From: CANIGN01 sp964538275
GTDB lineage: Bacteria; Bdellovibrionota; UBA2428
Assembly (NCBI GenBank): GCA_964538275.1
Contig: CAZIFW010000001.1
Span: 1 to 64,000, forward strand
DNA length: 64,000 bases
Reading direction: 5' to 3'
Part shown: in pieces, positions 16,037 to 24,651 of the stretch
Layout: each line of letters starts with the position of its first letter
Position numbering within the stretch: position 1 is the first letter of the stretch
Notes under the pieces: model-generated
Seen by the model: only the letters and a program-made list of their open reading frames with translations
Database searches by the model: none
What the model was told of the DNA's origin: nothing
Program-made: the position numbers and the translations under genes

Positions 16037-17215
16037 CTATTTAATAAAATGTTGGTGGAAGCTTTGTAAGAGGGCTTTTTCTTTCTCTGGGGCAGCCTTG
16101 ATGATGAGAGAAAGAGCAAAAGTATTCCACTTGTGGGCTTCTACGCCGAGGCCGTGAGAGGCTAAGAGCGCGCTTGCTTCATCTAAAAGAGCCTCTTTGG
16201 TGTCTAAACCCGTTCCGACAAGGCTTATGGACCAGTATTCTTGAAAATTTTTTTCAAAAGCCTCTTGATGTCCTGCAAAGTTCTCTACAAAATAGATAAA
16301 TATTTCGGACTGCTTGTTCTGTTGAAAAGCCTTAGCTTTAGGTGATAATTCGCTCTCTAATTCTGAGAGGTATTTGTTAGCAAGCCCACTCGAATTTTTT
16401 GTGGTTAACTTTTGTAGGCTCTTTTTAAGGTTTAGTGTAAATATCTGAAATAATTCCAAATTATCCCTAACGCCCCCCCTCAAACGCCCACCTTTTCCAT
16501 GTGGATTAAATGTGGATAACAATTGAACCTCTAATTGATTCGTGGCGGCAATTTGGGCTGCTTTGTAGTGTAAGACCTTAGCTCCGTAATAAGACGATAT
16601 TGTTCCCAATTCCCAAGGCATTTCATCGTAACGTTTAGCTTCGGGCACTAATTTAGGGTCTGCTGAATAGTAGGCATCTACATCGGAATAAATTCGGGCA
16701 CAGCTAGATTTTAAAAATACGGAGAGAGCTAGCGCTGTTGTATCGCTTCCACCCCGCCCTAGTGTCGTGATTTCTTTTGAAGTGCTCACTCCTTGAAAGC
16801 CCGCAACTATAACCACTTTGGATTCTGATAGAGCTTTAAGAATTCGATCACCTTTGATTTCTAAGATTTCTGCTTCACCATGAGTATCGCTGGTGATAAT
16901 TCCACTCTGTGATCCGGTAAGAGAAAGAGCTTCAATTCCTCGATCGCGAATAGCCATGGATAAGAGCGACATAGAAATGCGCTCGCCAACACTCATCATC
17001 ATATCAAGTTCTCTGCGGTGTTTAATTTTTGCGTTCGGACTTACTTCGTGTGCAAGTGTTTGTAGTTGATCGGTGCTTTTTCCCATCGCACTTACAACAA
17101 CCACTACTTTTTTGCAGGCGTTGTAATGTTCTTCAACTATAGCCGCAACTTTATGTATGAGTTCGGCTGTTGCTACTGAAGAGCCGCCAAACTTGAGGAC
17201 ACGAACATCGTTCAT
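16037..17215 (-). CDS. lysC: Aspartate kinase
   Basis: First step of the lysine/threonine/methionine/diaminopimelate pathway: phosphorylates aspartate. The N-terminal KFGGSS motif, TGSQSGIITSD and GRGGSDTTALAL identify the amino-acid kinase domain. The last 110 residues (from about EIFIYFVENFAGH) probably form divergent ACT regulatory domains. The ATG at 17215 has AAGG just before it; an alternative at 17230 overlaps the upstream gene. It is encoded 7 bases after namZ on the same strand, so both are probably cotranscribed. A repeat shared with the 50 kb region follows its stop. Confidence 0.93.
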   Translation of the reverse strand: MNDVRVLKFGGSSVATAELIHKVAAIVEEHYNACKKVVVVVSAMGKSTDQLQTLAHEVSPNAKIKHRRELDMMMSVGERISMSLLSMAIRDRGIEALSLTGSQSGIITSDTHGEAEILEIKGDRILKALSESKVVIVAGFQGVSTSKEITTLGRGGSDTTALALSVFLKSSCARIYSDVDAYYSADPKLVPEAKRYDEMPWELGTISSYYGAKVLHYKAAQIAATNQLEVQLLSTFNPHGKGGRLRGGVRDNLELFQIFTLNLKKSLQKLTTKNSSGLANKYLSELESELSPKAKAFQQNKQSEIFIYFVENFAGHQEAFEKNFQEYWSISLVGTGLDTKEALLDEASALLASHGLGVEAHKWNTFALSLIIKAAPEKEKALLQSFHQHFIK

Positions 17216-17222
17216 GCCTTGG

Positions 17223-18428
17223 TTATACATAAAGCTGATATTTTTTGCTGCTTTTTTTCCAAAGGCTTTCGTTAGGCTTTAACAAGCTTTCAAGGTCTCC
17301 CACCTTGGCAGCTTTGTCGTCTACCCATTCGCGAATTTTTGCCGTGCCGCAAATTAAATCAATGGGCATTTTTTCATTTTCGTATTCATAGGGAGGCTTT
17401 TTCCAAAGATTATAGTTGGGATAAAGATTGCGAATAGCTTTGAGTGTTAAAACAACCAACCTGAAGGCATAAAATTTAGAAGGGTCATATCCTTTATGAT
17501 CTACATGAATGTGAAAGCCTGAATTTAATTTTTGTGCGTGTTTGTGAAAAGTGGGTTCGAAAAAACAAGGGCGCAAGTGACAGCCCCCTACCCATTTTTT
17601 AGAAAGTTTTTCCATTTCTTTAAGCACTGCTAGCGCATCGATATCTGGTGCACCAATGACTTCTAATGGGCGTGTAGTACCGCGTCCCTCTGATAAAGTT
17701 GTTCCTTCTATCAACACAGTTCCTGCAAAAGTGTGGCACCCTGCAAGCGTGGGAATGTTGGGGCTTGGATTTACCCACGGCATTTCGCTGGATGGCCAGC
17801 CCCACCCTGGTGCTTTGTTCATTTGATAACCTTGCATTTTGATTACTTTGTAATCGAGATCAAATTTTTTCTCGGACATGAAATAATTTCCGAGTTCGCC
17901 CAGTGTGAGTCCATGTCTGTGCATGAGCCCTGCGTGACAGCCCACAAAGGAAATAAAATTTTCTTCAAGCAAAGGACCTTCAATAGAACGGCCTGCGGGA
18001 TTTGGACGATCTAAAACCCAAAGTTCTTTTCCAGTGCCACTCAAAGCTTCCATCATATAATAGAGAGTTGTGACATAAGTGTAGAGACGCGTTCCAATAT
18101 CTTGAAGGTCCACAAGAAGTACATCAAAATGTTCGAGGCTTTCTTTTGTGGGGCGGCGATGTTTTCCGTAAAGACTATAAATTGGAATTTGAAGCTGAGG
18201 GTCTTTGTAGTCCTCGCTTTCAATCATGTTGTCTTGTTTATCTCCGCGCATTCCATGTTGCGGGCCGTACGCGCAGGTGAATTTGTCTTTGAGGGATGCG
18301 GCTAAGAGCTCAGAGATATGATCGAGGCTTTTGTTGACGCTTGCTGGATGTGCCAAAAGACCTACCCGCTTCTTAGCAAGTTTTTTGTGGAGTTTCTTTT
18401 CTATAAAGACTTCGCTTCCGAGTTTCAT
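17223..18428 (-). CDS. namZ: NamZ-type exo-beta-N-acetylmuramidase (DUF1343)
   Basis: 401 residues of the DUF1343 family, whose characterised Bacillus member removes MurNAc from the non-reducing end of peptidoglycan fragments. Conserved stretches include GLLAHPASV, YGPQHGMRG, IPIYSLYG, VDLQDIGTRLYTYV, DRPNPAGR and TTLSEGRGTTRPLEVIGAP. No signal peptide is visible (the start is MKLGSEVFIEKKLHKK), so it would act in the cytoplasm, perhaps on recycled muropeptides. It lies upstream of lysC on the same strand. Enzyme activity is inferred from the family. Confidence 0.85.
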   Translation of the reverse strand: MKLGSEVFIEKKLHKKLAKKRVGLLAHPASVNKSLDHISELLAASLKDKFTCAYGPQHGMRGDKQDNMIESEDYKDPQLQIPIYSLYGKHRRPTKESLEHFDVLLVDLQDIGTRLYTYVTTLYYMMEALSGTGKELWVLDRPNPAGRSIEGPLLEENFISFVGCHAGLMHRHGLTLGELGNYFMSEKKFDLDYKVIKMQGYQMNKAPGWGWPSSEMPWVNPSPNIPTLAGCHTFAGTVLIEGTTLSEGRGTTRPLEVIGAPDIDALAVLKEMEKLSKKWVGGCHLRPCFFEPTFHKHAQKLNSGFHIHVDHKGYDPSKFYAFRLVVLTLKAIRNLYPNYNLWKKPPYEYENEKMPIDLICGTAKIREWVDDKAAKVGDLESLLKPNESLWKKSSKKYQLYV

Positions 18429-18756
18429 TCATACAAAGCTTAATTTTGAGTAAGCAAATAAACAATATGCAAAATGAATGAATAGTCGTGAATTGTCTTG
18501 AGCAGTCAAAACTGTAGAACTTTTAGTGAGTGTAGAAAGTGAGTGAGTGCAAGTGACTTAAAGGTGTACTTTCTTTAAACAACATCTCTTATATAAGTGA
18601 AAACAAATTTGGCATTCGTGATTTTTGTCGCACGAAGTTTTGTCGTTTTCACTCTGAAAAATTCAAAAATTTGTTTTTGTTTTTTTTGACGTAAAAATAA
18701 TTTTTTCTACCCTTAGGCTAAAGTTACGCCGTAGTTAAGACGAAAGGCGTGAAGAG
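18429..18756. other. Intergenic region between divergent namZ and LysM lipoprotein gene
   Basis: 328 bases without a credible gene. It contains GTGAGTG repeats around 18525-18555 and a small dyad (TTCGTG at 18615-18620 with CACGAA at 18631-18636). TTGACG at 18686-18691 could be a -35 box for the lipoprotein gene, but no well-spaced -10 follows. AT-rich TTATATAA near 18590 is another promoter candidate. Confidence 0.4.
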
Positions 18757-19698
18757 ATGAGGACTTCTTTGATGGAAAACTTTTTCACAAGAATGAATGC
18801 GAAGGGAATCGTGACTTCTCTTGTACTCGCGCTTTCAATCAGTGCATGCTCTTCTAAGCAAGGCGTTGATGCTGGCGATGAAGTTAGCAGTGAAGTGCAA
18901 GCAGAAGAAGATATGATGCTTGGCGAAGGATCGAGCGGCGAATTTCTTTCGGATGATGGAACTGAAACATTTGTAAGTGGTGATGAAGATCTTGGTACTC
19001 CAACTGCAGAAATTATAAATTCCTCTGGAATGGGTATGAGAACGAATGTTTCCGTGTGGAGAGGTTCTTTGAAATCTACCTACACTCCGGGGATGAGCCA
19101 CTGGACCGTCAGCCGCGGCGAGTCACTATCTTTGATCGCTCAAGCGGTTTATGGAAGTTCTACTGATTATAAAAAACTTTTAGCGTTGAACCCAGAAATT
19201 AGAAACGCAAACGACATTAGTGTCGGTCAACGTATTAGACTCCCTGGTTCTAGTCCTGACGAAGCTGACCTAGCTGAACAAGCTGAGGCGCCTGTAACTA
19301 ACACACCTGTTGCAGCAGCCCCTCAAGCTCCTTCAGCGCCAGCTGCTTCTTCAGCACCTAGTATGGACGAGTTAAATACAGCGACGACTACGGATGATGT
19401 GGATATGCCTGTCGTATCAAATACAGATCCCAGCCTTGCACCTGCTGAAACTGCCGCTCCTCAGGAAGCTCCCGCAGATTCGCAAGCAGGAGCTATGGGC
19501 ACAGTTGAAACGGCTGCACCTTCCGCTCCTACAGATGCACCTGCGGCTCAAGCCGAGATGGGTGGTTTGGTTAAGCGAGTAGATATGGGTGGCAACAAGC
19601 TCAAATTGCGCAACATACTCTTGGGTGTTGCAGCCTTCTTCTTGCTCTTGTCTGGAGTCATCTTTGTGCTTAGTCGCAAGAAGGCAAAAGCTGGATAG
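18757..19698 (+). CDS. LysM lipoprotein with C-terminal membrane helix
   Basis: 313 residues. A lipobox (LSISAC, Cys at about 31) follows a hydrophobic signal segment. One LysM peptidoglycan-binding domain spans about 110-160 (HWTVSRGESLSLIAQ ... NDISVGQRIRLPG). A long Ala/Pro-rich low-complexity linker follows, and the end is a membrane helix plus basic tail (LLGVAAFFLLLSGVIFVLSRKKAKAG). GAAAGG lies 9 bases before the first ATG. Having both a lipid anchor and a C-terminal helix is unusual; either the protein is held at two membranes or the tail is a processed sorting signal. A shorter start at 18793 is possible. Confidence 0.82.
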   Translation: MRTSLMENFFTRMNAKGIVTSLVLALSISACSSKQGVDAGDEVSSEVQAEEDMMLGEGSSGEFLSDDGTETFVSGDEDLGTPTAEIINSSGMGMRTNVSVWRGSLKSTYTPGMSHWTVSRGESLSLIAQAVYGSSTDYKKLLALNPEIRNANDISVGQRIRLPGSSPDEADLAEQAEAPVTNTPVAAAPQAPSAPAASSAPSMDELNTATTTDDVDMPVVSNTDPSLAPAETAAPQEAPADSQAGAMGTVETAAPSAPTDAPAAQAEMGGLVKRVDMGGNKLKLRNILLGVAAFFLLLSGVIFVLSRKKAKAG

Positions 19699-19784
19699 TC
19701 AAAGTACTCAAATTGAATAAGCGTTGCTAGCTAAGCAACTGTTAAGATCGCATGTGCGAACTGCTCGAAAGCATTACTCTTCAA

Positions 19785-19841
19785 AGATCATTAAAGGGTG
19801 CACGGCACCCTCTCTTCTTGCTTCGCAAGAATTCACTCCCT
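19785..19841 (+). repeat. Left arm of palindromic element
   Basis: Contains two perfect hairpins: GGGTGC-ACG-GCACCC (19796-19810) and TTCTTGC-TTC-GCAAGAA (19815-19831), then TTCACTCCCT. The same layout recurs inverted at 20083-20140. Confidence 0.8.
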
Positions 19842-20082
19842 GCTGATCTTCAAAGAAGATTTACCCTCCCAAGCACCAGCAAACTCATACCTAATAAAGA
19901 AGACCCAAGAATTTTGTCGCTTATATCTATTCGTCACTTCAAAGTCGGCTGGGGTGCTTGATTGCTAATGAGATATTAAATGATCGCAATGCAGTGGAGG
20001 CGATTACATATAATTTGTGTTTGGTTTTTTGGACTTTCGAATCAGCTGAAGCTGGGTGGTGGGGTTAAGTATTCATCTCGAT

Positions 20083-20140
20083 AGGGAGTGAATTGCGAGC
20101 AAAGCTCGCAAGAGAGGGTGCTAAGCACCCTTTAACGAGA
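20083..20140 (-). repeat. Right arm of palindromic element
   Basis: Inverted copy of the left arm, with hairpins TTGCGAGC-AAA-GCTCGCAA (20093-20111) and GGGTGC-TAA-GCACCC (20116-20130). The hairpin loops and one stem differ in sequence from the left arm while pairing is kept, a sign that structure is maintained. Confidence 0.8.
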
Positions 20141-20183
20141 TTAATACTTAAGCCCAGCATCCAGCGTTGTATCAATCGAAGGA

Positions 20184-20936
20184 CTAAACTCCAACAATAG
20201 AAGCAATAGTCTCCACGAAAGCAGCGGGTTGGTCGGAGTGAATCCAATGGCCTGCATTTTGGATGGGGTGCACGGAGAGGTTTTTTCGGTGAGCTTTCAT
20301 TTCATCGATTATGGAGGGAGGCATGGTTTCGCTGTTCTCTCCATATATGAGGTCTGTTTGGTTTGGGAACTGCTCCCATTCTTTCCATAGATTACGCGCA
20401 AGGGCTTCGTTGAGAAGTTCTTCTAAGAAAGCTTTGTCGAAGCGCCAGTCGGCCAAATTATCTTCGCGGCTCCTAATGTTGCTCAAAAAGAATCGAGAAA
20501 GCGCAGTTTGTGCGCCATAAGTGTTATCAAAGTACGTTTTTGCATCTTCGCGCGTGCGAAAAGGCACAGGAGCATTCAAAACGCTCATCAAAAAGCTATG
20601 TGCTTGTGGGGTAATCATGGGCGAGGCATCTTCAACAATTAAGTGCGGTATAAGGTCTGGCCTTTTCTGACCCATCAACAATGAAGGCCTGAGTCCAAAA
20701 GAGTGGGCAACAACATGAGTGGGTTTAATCTCTTCAAGTTGTTGAATTAAATTGAGAGTAAGGGCTTCGTGAGCAGTTCCTGATAAGGGTCTTTTGGGAT
20801 GGTTTAAAGCATGTCCCAGCATATCAACCGCAAAAGCAGTGGCTCCCTTTTCTTCTAATAACATTCGAATCCGCCCCCAATTAAGTGCAGATCCCATAAA
20901 ACCGTGGATAAAAACAACGCGTGTATTTGTGCTCAT
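20184..20936 (-). CDS. Alpha/beta hydrolase
   Basis: 250 residues of the alpha/beta-hydrolase fold. VVFIHGFMGSALNW carries the oxyanion HG, and the nucleophile elbow is VVAHSFGLR (A-H-S-F-G instead of the usual G-x-S-x-G). VEDASP and NAGHWIHSDQP supply later motifs with the catalytic His. It lacks a signal peptide, and its substrate is unknown; MenH- and YbfF-like esterases look similar. The ATG at 20936 overlaps the thiQ stop as ATGA, so it is the last gene of the thiamine transport operon and may be translationally coupled. Confidence 0.82.
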   Translation of the reverse strand: MSTNTRVVFIHGFMGSALNWGRIRMLLEEKGATAFAVDMLGHALNHPKRPLSGTAHEALTLNLIQQLEEIKPTHVVAHSFGLRPSLLMGQKRPDLIPHLIVEDASPMITPQAHSFLMSVLNAPVPFRTREDAKTYFDNTYGAQTALSRFFLSNIRSREDNLADWRFDKAFLEELLNEALARNLWKEWEQFPNQTDLIYGENSETMPPSIIDEMKAHRKNLSVHPIQNAGHWIHSDQPAAFVETIASIVGV

Positions 20937-21589
20937 GGCAAAGTCCCAAAGTCGAGAATAGCACTTGTAGGCCACATCATTCGAGCGTTAGAGAGTGAGA
21001 GGTCGTCTTCAGAATGTGTAACATAAATGAGAATTCCTTTATGATCTTCAACGAGTTTTGAAGCCCAATCTTTGAATACTTTTCTGTTTTCAGTATCTAA
21101 ATCCGAAAAAGGTTCATCGAGTACTAAAAGTGGGGGGGAATAAATCATTGAACGAAGTAAAGAGATGCGTTTGCGCTCTCCACCACTCAGGTCGTGTGGA
21201 TAACGAGAACTTAAGTTTTCAAGTTGAGCTTTTTTTAAAAAGCTTTGAACTTTTTCAATGTGCAAGGATTCAGAAAAGTTTTTAAAGGCCTCTAGAGTTT
21301 TAAAAGGTAGAGCTAGATTTTCAAAAACAGTGAGGTGATTAAAGAGAGGTGAGTTCTGAAAAGAAAATCCTAGCAAACCCGTGCTTAAGAGCGCCGTATT
21401 CAAATCTTTTTTTTGCCAAGTGATAGAGCCCGATTTTTTAGGAATAAGACCGCAGAGGCTTTTTAAAAATGTGCTTTTGCCACAACCTGAAGGACCAAGA
21501 ATAGCAAGACGAAGTCCTTCCTTGAATTCACCTCTTGCTTGGTAAACTCCTTTAGCAGGAACTTCGAATTCAAAATCAAAGTGCAGCAT
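20933..21589 (-). CDS. thiQ: Thiamine ABC transporter ATP-binding protein
   Basis: 218 residues. Walker A is GPSGCGKST, the signature is LSGGERKRISLLRS, Walker B is LLVLDEPFSDLD, and the His loop is VTHSEDD. The Q-loop region is FSFQNSPLFNHLTV. The specificity call comes from the neighbouring substrate-binding protein, which matches ThiB. It overlaps thiP by 14 bases and the hydrolase gene by 4. It energises import of thiamine, or its phosphates, across the inner membrane. Confidence 0.83.
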   Translation of the reverse strand: MLHFDFEFEVPAKGVYQARGEFKEGLRLAILGPSGCGKSTFLKSLCGLIPKKSGSITWQKKDLNTALLSTGLLGFSFQNSPLFNHLTVFENLALPFKTLEAFKNFSESLHIEKVQSFLKKAQLENLSSRYPHDLSGGERKRISLLRSMIYSPPLLVLDEPFSDLDTENRKVFKDWASKLVEDHKGILIYVTHSEDDLSLSNARMMWPTSAILDFGTLP

Positions 21590-23084
21590 TTTTTCTACCC
21601 TTCCACAAAAAAGCCGTCACAACAATGACACTTACTCCAAGACTTAAAGACAAGGCCAATGAAGCTTCATCAAATTGATAACGACGAAGTTTTTCTTCAA
21701 TGAAAAGAGCAAGAGTTGAGTTTCTATTTAAAAGCGCCTTAGAAAAGGTGTACTCCCCCAATGACCACAAAGAAAACAGCAAAGAAAGTCTCCAAAGAGC
21801 GGGACCAATTTCGGGCCATAAGTAGTTTTTAAAATAAGAAAAATTTCTCATCCCCAAGCTTAGAGCGAGAGCTTTGTGATCAGGTGGGAGGGCCTCTACA
21901 AAAGAACGCACCCGGCGATGTGCCCAAGGAAGTAAAGCAAGTAGGGCGCCGAGTGCAATAATAGGGTAAGCCATTGAGGGATCAGAAACTTCAAAATTAA
22001 AAAAACCCAAAAGTAACATGGGTCCAGAAATAAAATTACAAAAGCTAATGAGCTTTATTTCTTTAGAACAAAGAGTTGAACAGATTCCAAAGAAAAGTGA
22101 AAAAATAAAACTGCACACAAAGATAATAAGGGTGGGGATAATACTTTCAAAAAGTTCAGAACTTAAATGAGGGGCTGTTCTCAGTGGGCTTAAGAAAGTA
22201 AATAAGAAAGGAAAAAGTAAGACAAGAGAAAGCCCAATGAGCAAATAGCTTTGTGTTTTATTTTGTAAGGGATTTTGGGGTGAAACAAATCCTTCAAAAA
22301 TTTTGTTTCGTGGAAATCGATACGCATAACGAGTAAGAAAAAATGAAAGCGTAGCGGTAAGTAAAAATATTATAAGCATTCGTGAACCGCTAGGATCGTT
22401 GAGTAAGGAATAATAAAGTAAAAGTTCGGGAGTGTTTTGTCCTGTGTTTGCTGCTAGGAGGAGGACGGGTGCAAAGCTCATAAAGCACCAAAGAAAAACC
22501 TGAGGAAACCAGCTCTTAAAGTCCTCAATAAACAAAGGACGCAAAAGGAATTTTCGTTTTTGAGTAGTTGTAGCTCCAAGGCTGGTTAAATAAAGGCTTA
22601 AACTATATCCTTCGCGAGCATAAAAGCGTTCTGCTTTTTTATAAAACTGAGAGCAAAAATAAGCGGCGTTCATTAGAAAATGGCATAAAACAATAGCCCA
22701 AAATCCAGATGGGATTGTTCGAGTGATAGCAGAGAAACTAAAAATTAAAGACAGTGCCACTAAGGTTGGACTCAGTGAAAAACTTAAAAGCCCCGATGAT
22801 TCTAAGATGCGTTTAGAAAAAGCAGAGTTTTTCTTTTGATAAAAAAAAGCCACCGTAAAATAACTAAAAAGCGCAATCAGCAAGACGCTTACCCCGGCCT
22901 GAGTGAGTGCAAAAATAGTAGCTTTAAAAAGTATCCAAAAAAATAAAGGACTCAGTAGGCTTAGGTCAAAGTCAGTGGCGTAACTTAATAATGTAAAACT
23001 TAAGGGGATGATTACGAGGGCCGAATAAAGAGCAGTTAAAAGATAATCAAAAAAAAGTTGAAGCTTATGATTTAAAGGCTCCAT
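21576..23084 (-). CDS. thiP: Thiamine ABC transporter permease, fused double domain
   Basis: 502 residues with about 12 predicted membrane segments. Two permease halves are fused, as in ThiP, and each has an EAA-like loop region (the second near ALALSLGMRNFSYFKNYLWPEIGPALW). It overlaps thiB by 13 bases upstream and thiQ by 14 bases downstream, indicating one coupled operon thiB-thiP-thiQ. Permeases diverge quickly; iron ABC permeases (AfuB/FbpB type) share the architecture, so specificity rests on ThiB. Confidence 0.82.
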   Translation of the reverse strand: MEPLNHKLQLFFDYLLTALYSALVIIPLSFTLLSYATDFDLSLLSPLFFWILFKATIFALTQAGVSVLLIALFSYFTVAFFYQKKNSAFSKRILESSGLLSFSLSPTLVALSLIFSFSAITRTIPSGFWAIVLCHFLMNAAYFCSQFYKKAERFYAREGYSLSLYLTSLGATTTQKRKFLLRPLFIEDFKSWFPQVFLWCFMSFAPVLLLAANTGQNTPELLLYYSLLNDPSGSRMLIIFLLTATLSFFLTRYAYRFPRNKIFEGFVSPQNPLQNKTQSYLLIGLSLVLLFPFLFTFLSPLRTAPHLSSELFESIIPTLIIFVCSFIFSLFFGICSTLCSKEIKLISFCNFISGPMLLLGFFNFEVSDPSMAYPIIALGALLALLPWAHRRVRSFVEALPPDHKALALSLGMRNFSYFKNYLWPEIGPALWRLSLLFSLWSLGEYTFSKALLNRNSTLALFIEEKLRRYQFDEASLALSLSLGVSVIVVTAFLWKGRKNAAL

Positions 23085-23992
23085 TGATCAAGTCGTTTAA
23101 GAAGCTCCTTTGCATTGAGAGCCTCAACATCCTTTGCATCCTTGGGAAACCAAACGCTGGAATAACATGCGGGTTTGTTTTTTATGACAGAGGGGTAAAG
23201 CGCAGGAAACATCCAGTTTTTTTGCCAAATAGAATTTTGAATTTTTTCTGAAAGAATTAAGTTTTTGAATGATGATTGCTCTTGAGTGATTGGAGCACTT
23301 TTCTGAACATAAGCGACGTAGTTCTTGTCTTTGGGGTAATTCGGGAGTGGTAGGTTCGCAAAGTTTTTTGCTTTAGGATCATTGGCACACGCATAGTAAG
23401 CGGCGCTGGTTGAGTAAGTCCAAAGAGCTGGCGCAAGCTTTGCTTCAAATGCTTCGAAGGAGCTAGACCATTTGGGAAAAATTTTGATTGGGAGAGTCTT
23501 GGCTTCTTTCATGGAAAGATTAGCATTGAGCATCCATGTAAGGCCGACTTCGCTTGTACGAGGATCTTGCACAATTATTTTTTTAGAAAGCTTTTGTTTT
23601 ACTTCTTCCCAACTTTTGGGCCACTCTTTTTCAGGAAGAAGTTCTTTGTTGATCAGCAAACTGAAAGTTGCCTCTTCGTAAACCGCTCCCTCCTGTACAA
23701 GATTTTCTGCGAGAGCCATTTTGTAATGGGCTTCGTTTAACCCCAATACAACATCTAAAGTATTGAGTTTGTTTTCACGCTTAAGTTTTCTAAGGGTTCC
23801 TAAAATTCCTGCAAAATCTTTACTGCTTAAAAAAGATACCTTTAGGTTTTGAGTAGAAGCTACTTTTTGAATTTCTTCGCCTAAGCCGCCTTTATCTAAA
23901 AGAGAGGAATAACTGAGGACTTTTAGTTCTGCAGAGATTGCGGAGCTAATGCAAAATAAAAAAATATAAATAGATTTTTTTATAAGATTCAT
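23072..23992 (-). CDS. thiB: Thiamine-binding periplasmic protein
   Basis: 306 residues with a signal peptide (KKSIYIFLFCISSAISA). The mature protein shows ThiB-like stretches: LKVLSYSSLLDKGG, LDVVLGLNEAHYKMAL and IIVQDPRTSEVGLTWML. The VVLGL and QDPRTS motifs are close to E. coli ThiB. It binds thiamine or thiamine phosphates in the periplasm for ThiPQ. It overlaps the upstream DedA gene by ATGA. No THI-box (TPP riboswitch) was recognised upstream; the region before the DedA gene is inside the protease gene. Confidence 0.83.
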   Translation of the reverse strand: MNLIKKSIYIFLFCISSAISAELKVLSYSSLLDKGGLGEEIQKVASTQNLKVSFLSSKDFAGILGTLRKLKRENKLNTLDVVLGLNEAHYKMALAENLVQEGAVYEEATFSLLINKELLPEKEWPKSWEEVKQKLSKKIIVQDPRTSEVGLTWMLNANLSMKEAKTLPIKIFPKWSSSFEAFEAKLAPALWTYSTSAAYYACANDPKAKNFANLPLPNYPKDKNYVAYVQKSAPITQEQSSFKNLILSEKIQNSIWQKNWMFPALYPSVIKNKPACYSSVWFPKDAKDVEALNAKELLKRLDQWSL

Positions 23993-24651
23993 AAAGGAAC
24001 TACTTTTTTCTTTTTTGAACGGAAGTAAAGAACGAGAGCAACAATGATAAAGATGACAAATATTCCGCCTGCAAAATAAGCTTTGAAAGTTTTTATATAC
24101 TGTTCAAGTAGCGGCATGTTTTCGCTCAGGGTTTCACCTGCCCAATATCCAAGCCAAACAAAAAGAGGCGCAGAGACTAAAGCTGCGAGGCCATCCATTA
24201 AAAAGAATTTATAAAAAGGATATTTTAAAGTACCGCCGGTAAAAAATATGGCTGTTCTTACTCCGGGAAGAAAGCGACCAAAGAAACAAACCCATATTCC
24301 GTATTTATGAAAAGCTTCACGAGATTTTTCTAAGCGCTCAGGAGAAAGTATTTTTTGTGCAAGCTTGGAGCGCAAAATTTTGTGGCCAACGCTTCTTCCA
24401 ACTAAGAAAATAAAGGAGTCGCCAATCAATATACCCGCATACGTTACAAGAATAGGGGGCAAAATAGGCCAACCGTTTTGTCCGGCTAAAAAACCAGCAA
24501 CAATCAATATAATATCTTCGGGGACGGGTAACCCCATCCCGCAAAGCAGTAGGCCCGCAAAAGGACCCCATAAAGCGAACGCAGGTGTGTTGAGTATTGT
24601 GGTTAGAGACTCAAAGGGGTTGGCAATAATTTCGCGTAATATCTCTAACAC
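23989..24651 (-). CDS. DedA-family membrane protein
   Basis: 220 residues with 4-5 membrane helices. Family motifs include GMGLPVPEDIILIVAGFLAG, GDSFIFLVGRSVG, FGRFLPGVRTAIFFTGG and LVSAPLFVWLGYWAG. DedA proteins are linked to undecaprenyl-phosphate and other lipid translocation and to envelope homeostasis; the exact lipid is unknown here. The gene overlaps the end of the protease gene by 7 bases and thiB by 4, so it may be cotranscribed with both, although the functional link with thiamine import is unclear. Confidence 0.88.
   Translation of the reverse strand: MLEILREIIANPFESLTTILNTPAFALWGPFAGLLLCGMGLPVPEDIILIVAGFLAGQNGWPILPPILVTYAGILIGDSFIFLVGRSVGHKILRSKLAQKILSPERLEKSREAFHKYGIWVCFFGRFLPGVRTAIFFTGGTLKYPFYKFFLMDGLAALVSAPLFVWLGYWAGETLSENMPLLEQYIKTFKAYFAGGIFVIFIIVALVLYFRSKKKKVVPL

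Larger units (their letters stand above)
19699..20183. other. Gene-free 485-base region with inverted-end element
   Basis: No plausible gene. Most of it is one element whose two ends (19785-19841 and 20083-20140) are inverted copies; similarity fades inward to about 19885 and 20050 (CCCTCCCAAGCACCAGC against the complement of GCTGGGTGGTGGGG). The roughly 200-base centre has no long reading frame and no transposase. It resembles a REP-pair or miniature inverted-repeat element. The neighbouring genes both end into it. Confidence 0.65.

Noticed and set aside
15922..16119. 65-residue minus-strand frame
   Set aside because: It spans the 3' repeat and the end of lysC in another frame; the second repeat copy does not preserve the frame.
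19752..19961. 69-residue open frame
   Set aside because: It runs through the hairpin arm of the palindromic element, has no ribosome site and no protein-like pattern.
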